From: Syntrophus sp963665935 | GTDB lineage: Bacteria; Desulfobacterota; Syntrophia; Syntrophales; Syntrophaceae | Length of the DNA stretch: 64,000 bases | Assembly (NCBI GenBank): GCA_963665935.1 | Contig: OY762510.1 | Span: forward strand, 3,782,001 to 3,846,000 | Direction: 5' to 3' | Shown: piece by piece, positions 1 to 9,032 of the stretch | Layout: each line of letters opens with the position of its first letter | Position numbering within the stretch: the first letter of the stretch is position 1 | Program-made: the position numbers and the translations under genes | Notes under the pieces: generated by a model | Databases searched by the model: none | The model's input: only the letters and a program-made list of their open reading frames with translations | Told to the model about the DNA's origin: nothing

Positions 1-82
1 TCCCCGAGGTCAGAATCAGCCCCGCGATGAGAATTTCGAGGACAAGGAATCCCCTCCCATTGAACAGGATCGACCGCTTCAT
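1..82 (-). CDS. Type II secretion/pilus pseudopilin, GspI-like (partial, runs off left edge)
   Basis: Only the N-terminal 27 codons are in the window. They read MKRSILFNGRGFLVLEILIA and continue hydrophobic, which is a type IV prepilin leader: short basic leader, Gly before the cleavage site, Phe+1 and Glu+5 of the mature protein. The ATG overlaps the stop of the upstream gspH-like gene as ATGA, so the two are translationally coupled. The position after gspH makes a GspI-type minor pseudopilin likely, but the body of the protein is not visible, so the exact subtype is inference. Confidence 0.75.
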   Translation of the reverse strand, partial: MKRSILFNGRGFLVLEILIAGLILTSG

Positions 83-501
83 GCCGTCTCTTCCACCGGT
101 TCCAGGTCCAGGGACCCGAAGGGCGCCCTGACGTGAAGCAGGTAATGCTCATCGTCCACGGTAATTTCGATCCGCCCGCTGGAAGTCGTCCCGTTGCTGA
201 AAAAGTAGATCGGGTCCGCAATGGTGATCTGGGCGTCATCAAAGGGAATCTCCTTCCCATCCACGGTCAGCACGTTTCCCGCGGATTTCAGGAGGTGCCT
301 TTCACTGTACAGGAAAGAGTCCCGCCGCAGCCCGGACACGTACAGCATGACCTCCTGGGCGCGGAGGGCGGCTTTGTAGCGGCCTACCATGTCGAAAGAT
401 ATCGGCAGGACCATCGAAAGCATCACAAAGAGAATCACCATGACCACCAGGATCTCGATCAGGGTGAAGCCCTTTTGCCGTATCGGAAATTCGCAAACCA
501 T
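79..501 (-). CDS. Minor pseudopilin, GspH-like
   Basis: 140 aa. The N-terminus MVCEFPIRQKGFTLIEILVV is a classical prepilin peptidase site (G|FTLIE) followed by a hydrophobic helix that anchors pseudopilins in the inner membrane before assembly. The rest is a short beta-rich globular domain without further motifs that I recognise. It lies 7 nt after gspF and overlaps the next pseudopilin by 4 nt (ATGA), so it belongs to the same minus-strand operon. By position it is probably the GspH-type minor subunit of a type II secretion pseudopilus. A type IV pilus minor pilin cannot be excluded. Confidence 0.85.
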   Translation of the reverse strand: MVCEFPIRQKGFTLIEILVVMVILFVMLSMVLPISFDMVGRYKAALRAQEVMLYVSGLRRDSFLYSERHLLKSAGNVLTVDGKEIPFDDAQITIADPIYFFSNGTTSSGRIEITVDDEHYLLHVRAPFGSLDLEPVEETA

Positions 502-508
502 CGGGCCC

Positions 509-1708
509 TCAAAGTTTGATGCTGCTGACGCTCATGACGGTCAGGATCAGCGTGATAACGATAAAACCGACGACAAGTCCCATCACGATAATGATCACCG
601 GTTCTACGAGGGTCAGGAGTCGCTTGACGCTGTTTTTGAAGCGTTCGTCAAACATCGCATAGAGTTCAAAAAAGACTTCCTTCAGACTGGAGCTCTCCTC
701 GCCTACCCGAACCATATTCGGCACGATATCCGGCAGTAAGGAAACCTCCGCAAAGACATCGGAAATCTTCCGGCCCTCCTTGACCCGTCCAACGAGGGGC
801 ATCATGGCATTTCGGAAAGAAATGTTCTGGATCAGAGAGATGGAGAGTCTCAATGCCCGGAGAAATTCCACCCCGCTGAGAAGCATGGAATGCATGGAGT
901 AGCAGAACCGGGAAAGTTCCAGATTGATGATCAGCGTCCGCACCCCCGGCAGAAGGATCAGGCGGGCGGACAGATTCGGCAACTTGATTCGCGTTGGATA
1001 AAGGCGGCGAACCAGGAGGACAATGCCCGCCAGACCCAGAACGATGCCCAGAGACTTGAAGTTGATCCACCCACTCAAGGTGTAGAGCACTCGAGCCGGC
1101 AGGGGCAGCGTTTCCAGATTGGAGCCGAAAATGCTGAAAAACCGGGGAACGACAAACTGGAAGATGGCCAGGAAGGTCAGGATGCAGGCGAAGATGAGGA
1201 AGATGGGATAGGTCATGGCGTTCCGGATTTCCGCCCGGAAGGAAATCTGAAATTTCAGGTACTGGGCAATATTTTCGAAGGCTGACTGCAAATTGCCGGC
1301 GGCTTCGTTGACTTGAATCATGCTCACCAGAAAGGGGCTGAAAGAATCCGTCTTTTCAAAGGCATGGGCTACATTTCCCCCGGCTTTGATGTCCTGCAGC
1401 ACTGCCGTGAGCAGCTCTTTCATTTCCTGCTTTTTTGCCCCATTCCGCAGCAGCTCCAGGGCGCGGTCGATCCGTATGCCCGAGCGCAGCAGGGTGCTCA
1501 GTTCCCTGGAAATACTGTAAATATCCTGCGGCTTAATTTTCTTGCGCAGGACAAACCGACGTTGCTCTTTGCCGGCCTTTTCGACCAGATTCGTAACCGT
1601 CAGTCCCCGGGCCCTCAGTTTGGCCAAGGCCTCGGCGCGATTTCCTGCCATCAGGGAGCCCCGGTTTTCCTGTCCGGTAGAATCCAGGTAAGTATAGGCA
1701 AATTCCAT
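509..1708 (-). CDS. gspF: Type II secretion inner-membrane platform protein GspF
   Basis: 399 aa, normal length for GspF/PilC. Two T2SSF repeats are visible (roughly residues 65-190 and 270-395). Each contains an LLxSGIxxxxAL-like segment (LLRSGIRIDRAL, MLLSGVEFLRAL) and is followed by hydrophobic helices, with a final TM segment near the C-terminus. The protein forms the inner-membrane platform that couples the GspE ATPase to pseudopilus assembly. Its ATG overlaps the gspE stop as TGATG, so expression is coupled to gspE. It could be called PilC, but the neighbouring GspG points to type II secretion. Confidence 0.93.
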   Translation of the reverse strand: MEFAYTYLDSTGQENRGSLMAGNRAEALAKLRARGLTVTNLVEKAGKEQRRFVLRKKIKPQDIYSISRELSTLLRSGIRIDRALELLRNGAKKQEMKELLTAVLQDIKAGGNVAHAFEKTDSFSPFLVSMIQVNEAAGNLQSAFENIAQYLKFQISFRAEIRNAMTYPIFLIFACILTFLAIFQFVVPRFFSIFGSNLETLPLPARVLYTLSGWINFKSLGIVLGLAGIVLLVRRLYPTRIKLPNLSARLILLPGVRTLIINLELSRFCYSMHSMLLSGVEFLRALRLSISLIQNISFRNAMMPLVGRVKEGRKISDVFAEVSLLPDIVPNMVRVGEESSSLKEVFFELYAMFDERFKNSVKRLLTLVEPVIIIVMGLVVGFIVITLILTVMSVSSIKL

Positions 1709-3384
1709 CAGCAGACTCTCAAAACCTCGTCAAGGGTTGTCTGTCCCCGGGCGACCTTCAGGATACCGTCTTCCCGGAGGTAACGGAAATAAGGCCGTTC
1801 CCGCAGGACCGTTCTCAGCGCTTCCAGGGACATCTTCTTTAAAAAGATTTCCTTGAGATCATCCGTGTATTCGAAGAGTTCAAAAATGGCAATCCTGCCC
1901 CGGTAACCCGTCCCCCCGCACTGAGGACAGCCCTCTCCCCGTTGCAGTTTTATTCCTTCCTCGAGAAGATGGGGGTACTTTTCGGCAATCTCATGAAGGG
2001 CGTACTCCCGCAGCAGCGGTTCAGCCGCCGGGTCCGGTCGACTGCAGAAAGGACAGTTTCGTCTCAGTATCCGTTGCGCCATGACCCCGAGGATGGCGGC
2101 GTTTAAAAGATAATCTTCAATTCCCATCTCGACCAGACGGAAGAGGCTGCTGGGTGCATCGTTGGTATGGAGGGTGGAAAGGACCAGATGCCCTGTCAGG
2201 GCTGACGAAACGGAAATTTCCGCCGTCTCCCGATCGCGGATTTCGCCGACCATGACAATGTCCGGATCATGGCGGAGGATGGAACGCAGCGCGGCCGCGA
2301 AATTCAACCCGATATCACTGCGGACCTGGATCTGATTGATACCCTGCAGCTGGTATTCCACCGGGTCCTCGATGGTTATGATTTTGCGGTCTGGGGCATT
2401 CAGGCGTGTCAGCATGGAATAGAGGGTTGTGGTCTTCCCGGATCCTGTCGGACCGGTCACGAGCAGCATCCCGTAGGATGAGGAGATCAGCTTGACGGCA
2501 AGATCTTTGTGGTCCGGATCGAGTCCCAGATAATCCAGATCCAGAGAAACCTTCTCCCGGTAAAGGAGACGCAGGACCACCCCTTCTCCGCTGACGGTGG
2601 GCAGCGTGGATACGCGGATATCAAGGAAGAGCGAGGCAATCCGCGTGGTGAATTTCCCATCCTGCGGAAGTCTCTTTTCCGCGATATCCAGTTCCGCAAG
2701 GAGCTTGATGCGCGAAACGACGGCCAGATAGAATGCTTCCTCCAGAACATCGATATCATGGAGAATCCCGTCAATACGGAATCGGACCCGGTATCTCTTC
2801 TCCGAGGATTCGATATGAATATCGGAGGCCCTCATCTCCACGGCCTTGTTCAGCAGGCCGTTGAGGAATTTGATCACCGGCGCCTCAAAGGCCATTTCCT
2901 TGAGTTTTTCCGCGTCCTCTTCAACGGTCAGAGATACGAAGTCCCGTTCCTGTCCGTCCAGATAGCCCTTCGCCAGATCTTCAACGGTCTTTTCCGAGGC
3001 AAGGGACAGTTGGACGGCATAGCCGAGATTTTTCACCACGTAATCGGGCATGGAGTAGTTAAAGGGATCGCTGGTAACGGCGAAAAGGATTTTTCGTTCG
3101 TGATCTATGGACAGGGGAAGAAAGCGATTTTTGAGGAGGAAGTTGTAATCGAGGCGTTCATTCAGATAGGCGACCAACGCCTCATCGATCTGCCATTGGC
3201 CGGCAAACTGGGGAATTTTCAGATAAGACGACAGTCCCTCCAGACGCTGACCGTCGGTAATTGCGCCGACCTGCACCAGGAGCTGGCCGATATCACCCCC
3301 CAGGTCCTGTTGAAGTTTTCGGGCCTTGTCCAGATCTTCGTCCGGGAGACGATAGGTCTCTTTCAAGAATTGCGAGAGAGACAT
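1708..3384 (-). CDS. gspE: Type II secretion assembly ATPase GspE
   Basis: 558 aa. The N-terminal region (about 1-150) is an MshEN/GspE-N domain. The RecA-like motor follows, with Walker A GPTGSGKTTT near 311-320, an Asp box around 340, Walker B DIVMVGEIRDRE near 375-386 and a His box (TLHTND). A CxxC...CxxC zinc site (C444, C447, C486, C489) sits in the C-terminal arm. It hydrolyses ATP in the cytoplasm to drive pseudopilus extension. The gene starts 2 nt after gspG ends and overlaps gspF by one base. Confidence 0.95.
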   Translation of the reverse strand: MSLSQFLKETYRLPDEDLDKARKLQQDLGGDIGQLLVQVGAITDGQRLEGLSSYLKIPQFAGQWQIDEALVAYLNERLDYNFLLKNRFLPLSIDHERKILFAVTSDPFNYSMPDYVVKNLGYAVQLSLASEKTVEDLAKGYLDGQERDFVSLTVEEDAEKLKEMAFEAPVIKFLNGLLNKAVEMRASDIHIESSEKRYRVRFRIDGILHDIDVLEEAFYLAVVSRIKLLAELDIAEKRLPQDGKFTTRIASLFLDIRVSTLPTVSGEGVVLRLLYREKVSLDLDYLGLDPDHKDLAVKLISSSYGMLLVTGPTGSGKTTTLYSMLTRLNAPDRKIITIEDPVEYQLQGINQIQVRSDIGLNFAAALRSILRHDPDIVMVGEIRDRETAEISVSSALTGHLVLSTLHTNDAPSSLFRLVEMGIEDYLLNAAILGVMAQRILRRNCPFCSRPDPAAEPLLREYALHEIAEKYPHLLEEGIKLQRGEGCPQCGGTGYRGRIAIFELFEYTDDLKEIFLKKMSLEALRTVLRERPYFRYLREDGILKVARGQTTLDEVLRVC

Positions 3385-3386
3385 GG

Positions 3387-3830
3387 CTACCAGTTCTTTG
3401 CTGATTTTTCATCCAGCTTGCCGTTCGGGCCGAGAGAGTAAAGGTCAAAGGGGCCGTGTTCGCCGGGAACTTTGTACTGATATTCCTGATCCCAGGGATC
3501 CTTGGGCACGGTCTGCTTGGAAAGGTATGGCCCCCGCCATTTGGCATCCGTCGACTTGATCAGTTCCTCCAGGGTCGATGGGTAGCGGCCGACATCCAGC
3601 TTGAAGGACAGAACCCCGGATGAAAGCATTTCCACCTGGGTTTTCGCAATTTCTTCCCTTGAACGCTCATAGCGTCCGATCAGATTGGGGGCTATGAGGG
3701 AAGCGATAAGGCCGATGATGATGACGACGATGAGGATTTCAATCAGGGTAAATCCCCCTTCTCTCCTACGTCTTCTTTCACATGGGCGCCCGCCGTGCAT
3801 ATCACTCCGCCTTGCTTTTAATCGGAACAT
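3387..3830 (-). CDS. gspG: Major pseudopilin GspG
   Basis: 147 aa from the chosen start. The prepilin site is GGFTLIEILIVVIIIGLIAS with a typical hydrophobic helix, followed by the GspG core with DVGRYPSTLEELI, KDPWDQEY and YSLGPNGK. The last is the calcium-site loop typical of GspG. In-frame ATGs exist further upstream (3851, 3848), but only the ATG at 3830 has a good ribosome-binding site (GGGAG, 8 nt upstream), so I prefer it. It is the first gene of the G-E-F-H-I operon and forms the pseudopilus rod. Confidence 0.94.
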   Translation of the reverse strand: MFRLKARRSDMHGGRPCERRRRREGGFTLIEILIVVIIIGLIASLIAPNLIGRYERSREEIAKTQVEMLSSGVLSFKLDVGRYPSTLEELIKSTDAKWRGPYLSKQTVPKDPWDQEYQYKVPGEHGPFDLYSLGPNGKLDEKSAKNW

Positions 3831-3984
3831 GGAGATTCTCCCTATCATCATTTTTATCGAATGGATGGAAATGTTGCATATTGATAGATAGATGTCAATG
3901 CTCAGATCATGTTCATCTTCTTCTTTAAAGGCATTGCAACGTGAATGAACGGAATAAAAGCGAAGAATGCTCTGAGGCGCAAAA

Positions 3985-4020
3985 CAAAAGGCAGGCCCTT
4001 TTTGAGGAACCTGCCCTTTG
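3985..4020 (-). terminator. Rho-independent terminator after the VPLPA-CTERM gene
   Basis: An 11-bp stem (CAAAAGGCAGG / CCTGCCCTTTG, one mismatch) is followed on the minus strand by a T-rich run. It lies 33 nt after the stop of the minus-strand gene ending at 4053 and isolates it from the gsp operon. Confidence 0.7.
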
Positions 4021-4052
4021 TAAAATTATGGACTTCTTTGTATCCGGCGACC

Positions 4053-4673
4053 TTATTTGTTCATCTTCCTCCGGACCCCCAGGATTCCCAGGAGGCCGGG
4101 GCCTAACAGCCAGGCGGCCGCGGGCAGAGGAACAGGTGCGACCGCTGCTCCACCATACATATGGAAGTCATCCCGGTATGAACTTGTGTCCACACTTTGG
4201 ATCTTGATCATGTGGGTGTCATAATCGAGGCCGGACACAACCAGTGTTCCCACCTGCCAATCCGGATAGCTGATCTGTCCGGGCAAGGTCATCATGTCAA
4301 AGTTCGCCAGCACGCAATCCCCGTCGACATAGAAGTTGACGTACTTATCGTTGCTGTCGCTCTCGACCATGAAGGCAACGGCCGTGCTCTTTGTTCTCAG
4401 CGTTGTCTCTGCATAACTTCCACCGTAATAGAACCACATGATTGTGGCTCCGTTGGACCGTGTGCTGCCGCCGAGGGAACCAGATGTCGTCCAGGCGCCG
4501 TTTGCATTATCGGCCACGGCATCCTTGTATTCAAGGACCGTCCACCCGCCCACCGTTTCACCAACGGCATAATCCTTACTTTCGGGAATCCATGTCAAAG
4601 TATAGGCGTGAGCACCCGCAGCAAAAACCAGCATCGTTACCAAAAAAAGGCCCAAACTCAATAAACGTTTCAT
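4053..4673 (-). CDS. Secreted VPLPA-CTERM sorting-domain protein
   Basis: 206 aa. A signal peptide (MKRLLSLGLFLVTMLVFAAG, ending AHA) leads into a beta-rich domain with no family I recognise. The C-terminus has the tripartite sorting signal: VPLPAAAWLLGPGLL, a hydrophobic stretch, then RRK. This matches the VPLPA variant of PEP-CTERM domains, which direct proteins to exosortase/archaeosortase-like processing at the cell envelope. The ATG at 4673 is preferred over TTG at 4676; GGGGAG lies about 10 nt upstream. It is monocistronic, with its own terminator. Two related proteins lie at 26958 and 27855. Surface or matrix protein is inference. Confidence 0.88.
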   Translation of the reverse strand: MKRLLSLGLFLVTMLVFAAGAHAYTLTWIPESKDYAVGETVGGWTVLEYKDAVADNANGAWTTSGSLGGSTRSNGATIMWFYYGGSYAETTLRTKSTAVAFMVESDSNDKYVNFYVDGDCVLANFDMMTLPGQISYPDWQVGTLVVSGLDYDTHMIKIQSVDTSSYRDDFHMYGGAAVAPVPLPAAAWLLGPGLLGILGVRRKMNK

Positions 4674-4676
4674 CAA

Positions 4677-5217
4677 TTCGTTTCTCCCCTATTTTTAAAT
4701 TTTACAGGCTTTAACCCAGACCTGTTCTAAATCCTTGCTCTTGCTGCCATTGACTCGATTGTCTTCTCTTTTCTTGAACCCGGAAAACCGCCTCTTTTTA
4801 AAAAGACACGCTGGTCTATTATTTTCGGAGTTCCTGTCATCCTTGTCCATCCTCATTTCCAAGGTGATGGGGCACTTAAGACAGGGATGTAAAATAAAGT
4901 CAATAAGTGTAAAGATGTATTTTATCGATCATTGGCGCTTAGAAGGATCATGGTATGACCTAAGCCATTCATACCAGGCCCTGTTGAAAGATCATCCAGG
5001 ATTCCCCTGATATTCACAAGCTCAATCGGGAAATAACTGAGAGATAATTTCCAATGTACTGACATATTTACTGCAACGCCTGATTTAAGAAAGGGTTTTT
5101 GAGTATTTTTCTGCTTTCGAAAAAAAACATCATTTTAAAGGTAGATAAGTTACACGTCTGATGGCATATACGACTTAAGTCAATCCACCCACAATTCTTT
5201 TTTATCAGGATGCATAT
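4677..5217. other. Gene-free AT-rich stretch
   Basis: About 540 nt without a convincing gene. Short open frames exist on both strands but lack ribosome-binding sites and resemble nothing known to me. It presumably holds promoters for the flanking divergent genes. Confidence 0.5.
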
Positions 5218-5633
5218 ATGACTATTATCAAGTATATACGGACTATTGCTCCATTGATCCTGTTGTCCTTCGTTACCCGGCATGAGTGGCGTTGCTGTAG
5301 CGAAGCAGCCTCAAACCGATCAGGTGCGGTTGACTGCCAATGATCCGGCTACCGGTGCGGATTTCGGCCGGTCCGTCGCAATAGAGGGCGATCTCGTTGC
5401 GGTCGGGGCAGGCGCGGCTGTTGCCGGCTCAACAGATAAGGCAGGGCGCTGTTTATCTCTTCTCTCGAGAGGACCATTCATGGATTGAAGGGAAGAAGGT
5501 AACGGCTGACGACGGCCTGGCGGGTGATGAATTTGGATACTCTCTATCGGCTTTCAGGAACGAGTTCGTTACTGGTGCCCACTTTGCAGATTCGACCGCA
5601 GGAGCGGCTTATGTGATTCCCTTGAGGCATTAG
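5218..5633 (+). pseudogene. Frameshifted FG-GAP repeat exported protein
   Basis: Three pieces in three frames make one sensible protein. An ATG at 5218 opens a signal peptide (MTIIKYIRTIAPLILLSFVT). Removing one C from the CCC run near 5276-5279 joins it to GMSGVAVAKQ and an FG-GAP-like repeat (LTANDPATGADFGRSVAI). Removing one G from the GGG run near 5449-5451 joins that to AVYLFSRE and a second repeat (VTADDGLAGDEFGYSLSA). FG-GAP repeats form beta-propeller blades in secreted or adhesive proteins; here only about two repeats remain. Both lesions are in short homopolymers, so sequencing error is as possible as real decay. Confidence 0.7.
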
Positions 5634-5717
5634 GAACAGGCACATCAACAGCGTAGTTTGAAAAGACAACCGGATATGCAGCAGCAGGAACAATTCAATA
5701 AAGAAAAGAGGGTCATC

Positions 5718-7241
5718 ATGAAGAAAAAGAGATGGAATCTATTCGTTCTGTCTGCCGTTCTGATCGTAGTTTCTTTTACATTATTTTCCGGAATTCAGAT
5801 TTATGCAGCCTACAATCACGAAGGCGACAAAGACTCGGCCAACTTCCGTGAAGCCTATCCCAACAAGATCGGCACCAAGCTTGACAGCTGCACGCTCTGT
5901 CACTGCGGCGGTTCATACAAATTGGGAAAGAAGACCGTGACGCTCGGAAGTTGTCAGTGGTGTCACTACAAAACCAGTTATGGGGCCGATAGCAGCGAGG
6001 CCAACCTGCTGGCAACCCTGAATTCCTATGGTCTGGCCTATAAGAATAAATGGTCCACTGGAGGAAGAACGGCCGCCGCATTGCTGGCCATTGCCGGTGA
6101 TGATTCCGATAGGGACGGCTACAGCAATGAGCAGGAAATCAACGCCGGAACATACCCCGGCGACGCAACCGACGATCCGTCAAAGATACCGGCCCCCTCC
6201 CGCATCCTATCGCTTCCGGAACTCGAAAAGATGGCCCAGCACACCCAGTTTTTGCTGATGAATGCCAGCAAATCGGACGACAGCTACACGGAATACAAGG
6301 GGATCGCCCTTGAAGCACTGATCAGGACGATCATGCTTGACTCGGCGACCGGCATCACGGTCTATGCTCCGGATGGATTTGCCACCTATCACCCCTTGGA
6401 TCCCAGTGCCAATAGCAACACGTATCATGTATTGGGTATCTATCCCCAGGGCACTTTTTATTATGACAAACAGGCAGACATGGCAACCAATCCGTCCACC
6501 GGCTGGTGCAATTACAGTTCTCCCTCAGCAGCGGGCAGGGAAAACGGTGAAGCGATCTCCAATCCGGATGACCTGAAGATGATGCTGGCTTTCAAGCGGG
6601 ATGGTGAATATCTGACGCCGGGCGAGTTGAATTTATCGAACAAGCTCGATGGAGAAGGTCCCTATCGAGTCGTGCCCCCTCAGAAAACCCCCGGTCCCCC
6701 GGATCAGCGTTCGACAGCAGTCAATGCAACCGCCAGGGATGCCTGGATCTGGCCCTATAATGAAAACAATGCCATCAATGACCACAACGCAGGCTTCTCA
6801 TCACGGACGGTAACGATGATCAAGGTGGAGCCGCTGCCTCCGGGAACAACGGATATCGACACGATGGAAGCCGGATGGCCATACGTTGATGGAAAGAAGA
6901 TCATCGTTTATGGCGCCATTGACCCCCGTCCTTTGAATCGCTTATATACAAACCTGGACCTCCTGATCAATACGATCAAAGCCAAAAAGGTTACGGCCTT
7001 TAAGAACAAATCGTCCCAACTGGCATTGGTGAGCAAACTCCAGGCAATCAAGAAACAGGTGGCAAAAAAAGCCTATTCCGTTGCGTTGACAGCCCTCAAA
7101 CAGGATGTGGTGGAAAAGATGGATGGATATCTGTCCTGTGGGGTCGATGCGAATGACTGGGTCACTGACCTGAAGGTTCAGAAGCAACTCTGTGGGGATA
7201 TTCAAAAAATCTGGATCGCCCTGGTCATTCTCGGCGGTTAG
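5718..7241 (+). CDS. Exported diheme c-type cytochrome-like protein with molybdopterin-oxidoreductase-like fold
   Basis: 507 aa from ATG 5718 (AGAGGG 5-6 nt upstream; an in-frame start at 5658 has no better site). N-terminal TM/signal segment (residues 7-30). Two heme-binding CxxCH motifs follow, CTLCH (58-62) and CQWCH (79-83), then an acidic calcium-type loop DDSDRDGYSNEQE. The C-terminal half contains segments such as EYKGIALEALIRTIM, ITVYAPDGFATYHP and GEGPYRVVPPQ. These remind me of the SUOX-like molybdopterin-binding fold, although I see no obvious Mo-ligand Cys. It is probably a periplasmic electron-transfer protein. Function is unknown and the fold assignment tentative. Confidence 0.82.
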   Translation: MKKKRWNLFVLSAVLIVVSFTLFSGIQIYAAYNHEGDKDSANFREAYPNKIGTKLDSCTLCHCGGSYKLGKKTVTLGSCQWCHYKTSYGADSSEANLLATLNSYGLAYKNKWSTGGRTAAALLAIAGDDSDRDGYSNEQEINAGTYPGDATDDPSKIPAPSRILSLPELEKMAQHTQFLLMNASKSDDSYTEYKGIALEALIRTIMLDSATGITVYAPDGFATYHPLDPSANSNTYHVLGIYPQGTFYYDKQADMATNPSTGWCNYSSPSAAGRENGEAISNPDDLKMMLAFKRDGEYLTPGELNLSNKLDGEGPYRVVPPQKTPGPPDQRSTAVNATARDAWIWPYNENNAINDHNAGFSSRTVTMIKVEPLPPGTTDIDTMEAGWPYVDGKKIIVYGAIDPRPLNRLYTNLDLLINTIKAKKVTAFKNKSSQLALVSKLQAIKKQVAKKAYSVALTALKQDVVEKMDGYLSCGVDANDWVTDLKVQKQLCGDIQKIWIALVILGG

Positions 7242-7256
7242 AAAAACCTCTTACCT

Positions 7257-7299
7257 CAGCCGGCTGCCGGAATCTTTCCCTTCATCGGGCAGTCGGCTG
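7257..7299 (+). terminator. Hairpin after the diheme protein gene
   Basis: A 12-bp stem (CAGCCGGCTGCC / GGCAGTCGGCTG, one G-U pair) lies 15 nt after the stop at 7241. There is no strong T tract behind it, so it may be a weak terminator or an mRNA-stabilising hairpin. Confidence 0.4.
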
Positions 7300-7426
7300 A
7301 TTTCAAAAATTCCCCGTTTCAAGGGCGCTCTTTTTCAGCGACCTTATCGGCTGCTCAAAGATCTACGGGTTCTTCACCGGCACCACGCTCTGCGATTCTC
7401 TTAAATCTGGAAGGGAAATCAGGACT

Positions 7427-8317
7427 TCAGAGGCAATTTTCAAGGATGCGCCTCTCGGAAAAATCCTTCAGTTTGAAGTACTCGGGGGAGCGGCCGTCCA
7501 GGGCCGCCTGAGGAATCAAGCCGATCAGCTCCGATTCCAGAATTTCAATTCCCAGAAGTCCAGCCCTCGCCTGAATCTCATCAAACACCCGGCGCATCGA
7601 GGTTTCTCGATAATCGGTCAGGTTCATCGAAACCTGGACGAGGCCTCGGCTTTTCAGAGGAACACCGATAGCCTTCACATGCCGGAGTCCCCCGCTCGAC
7701 TGCCGGATAGAGCGGGCGATATCCTCCGCCGGCTTGAGATCACTGCAATTCAGCACGACATTGAAGGCCACAAGGGGTATCCTTGCTCCCACGGCTGTGG
7801 CGCCGCTCTGGGCATTGAAAAGAGCAGGACCCGCATCGGGCTTCCATTTTGGATCTTTGAGCCGTTCTTCAAGACGCTCGTAACCTCCCCTCCGTATATC
7901 CGGAAGTTCTTTCCGGTCAGGGCTCAAGGCGGACGCCCCGTAAAAGTAGACCGGAATCCGGTTCCGCTCTCCGAACATCGCTCCAAACCGGTGCGCCGCA
8001 CTCACGGCGTCGCTCATTTCGGCATCGGCAAGGGGGATGAAGGGGACCACGTCCACGGCCCCGATCCGGGGATGAACGCCTCCCTCGTGCTTTCTCATGT
8101 CGATCAGCTCGGCGGCCCGGTTGCAGGCTGCCAGTGCACCCTCAACCACCTCTTCCGGTGATCCGACAAAGGTAATGACACTGCGGTGGTGATCCCGGTC
8201 CATGCTGTGATCCAGCAAGCGGATGCCGGGGACTTCCGTCAGGGCAGAAATGATGCCCTCGACGATATCACGGTTTCTTCCTTCACTGAAATTCGGCACA
8301 CATTCAAGAATTTTCAT
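7427..8317 (-). CDS. ftcD: Glutamate formimidoyltransferase
   Basis: 296 aa, the length of the stand-alone formiminotransferase domain without a cyclodeaminase partner. Family features include the N-terminal ECVPNFSEGRN, HRSVITFVGSPEEV, the conserved HEGGVHPRIGAVDVVPF block and MNLTDYRETSM. It transfers the formimino group between N-formimino-L-glutamate and tetrahydrofolate (EC 2.1.2.5), in the cytoplasm, in histidine breakdown or C1 feeding. It is the last gene of a minus-strand run whose upstream members are exported proteins of unknown role, 46 nt after the preceding gene. No other histidine-degradation gene lies nearby. Confidence 0.93.
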   Translation of the reverse strand: MKILECVPNFSEGRNRDIVEGIISALTEVPGIRLLDHSMDRDHHRSVITFVGSPEEVVEGALAACNRAAELIDMRKHEGGVHPRIGAVDVVPFIPLADAEMSDAVSAAHRFGAMFGERNRIPVYFYGASALSPDRKELPDIRRGGYERLEERLKDPKWKPDAGPALFNAQSGATAVGARIPLVAFNVVLNCSDLKPAEDIARSIRQSSGGLRHVKAIGVPLKSRGLVQVSMNLTDYRETSMRRVFDEIQARAGLLGIEILESELIGLIPQAALDGRSPEYFKLKDFSERRILENCL

Positions 8318-8363
8318 CTTATCCTATTTCCTGCACAACAGACGACTTGAAAAACTTCTTTGA

Positions 8364-8999
8364 TCAAAACTGCCACGGACCATGCCGGCGAGACCCGCTT
8401 TTACTCGCCGTTTCAGCCGTTTCATCTGCTGCTGCATCATCGCCTTCATGAACTTCTTCTGACTTGGGTTCAGCGTCGACCGCCTCATCACCGTTTTCAT
8501 CGTTGGATATTTCCGGCGGCACGGAATCATTGTTTTTCCCTTCGTCAGGGGGAGCAGCCTCTTCCCCCGGCACCTCACCCGCCTCTTCCGTCAAAGATGG
8601 ATTTGCCGCCTTCCCTTTCGGATCAGCCTGCAAAACACCCTCATTCTGGGGCGCATTCCGTTCCTCACGCTCCTTCATTCCTATTTCTATGGAGCGTTCT
8701 TCCCTGGAAAAGACCAGGGTATTCCAATCCGGAACAAGCTTCTGAAGCGTTTCCGCAATGCCGGCGCCGTCGATTTCACAGGTAACCACGGCCTTTTCCT
8801 GAGCGCCGTAGGCGTTGATCGTCATATCAATCTCCTGGGATAATCTTGCCAGAATCTCGGAAAGGGTCGACTGCGTACTTGAAATACTGATTCGACCATT
8901 TCTGACTGCGACCCGCAGACCTGCTTCATCGCCCAGAGAGGTTCCCTGGAGGATCATGATCAAGGCTATGACAAAAAACGTACAGATCGTAGATTTCAT
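8364..8999 (-). CDS. Exported STN-domain-like protein with acidic low-complexity tail
   Basis: 211 aa from ATG 8999 (AAGGGGA 5 nt upstream). Signal peptide MKSTICTFFVIALIMILQ. Residues about 25-105 (RISISSTQSTLSEILARLSQ, then VVTCEIDGAGIAETLQKLV) look like the secretin/TonB short N-terminal (STN) domain, with its 'L..L....  .v.....G.....L..L' pattern. Residues 110-211 are a Glu/Asp/Pro/Ala-rich disordered tail. Orphan STN proteins without secretin or TonB-receptor barrel are unusual. It lies in a tight operon between an LptC-like gene and ftcD. An envelope role, perhaps as an adaptor for a secretion system, is inference. Confidence 0.75.
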   Translation of the reverse strand: MKSTICTFFVIALIMILQGTSLGDEAGLRVAVRNGRISISSTQSTLSEILARLSQEIDMTINAYGAQEKAVVTCEIDGAGIAETLQKLVPDWNTLVFSREERSIEIGMKEREERNAPQNEGVLQADPKGKAANPSLTEEAGEVPGEEAAPPDEGKNNDSVPPEISNDENGDEAVDAEPKSEEVHEGDDAAADETAETASKSGSRRHGPWQF

Positions 9000-9032
9000 C
9001 TTTTTCCCCTTTCTCACCCACATCAAACCTTC

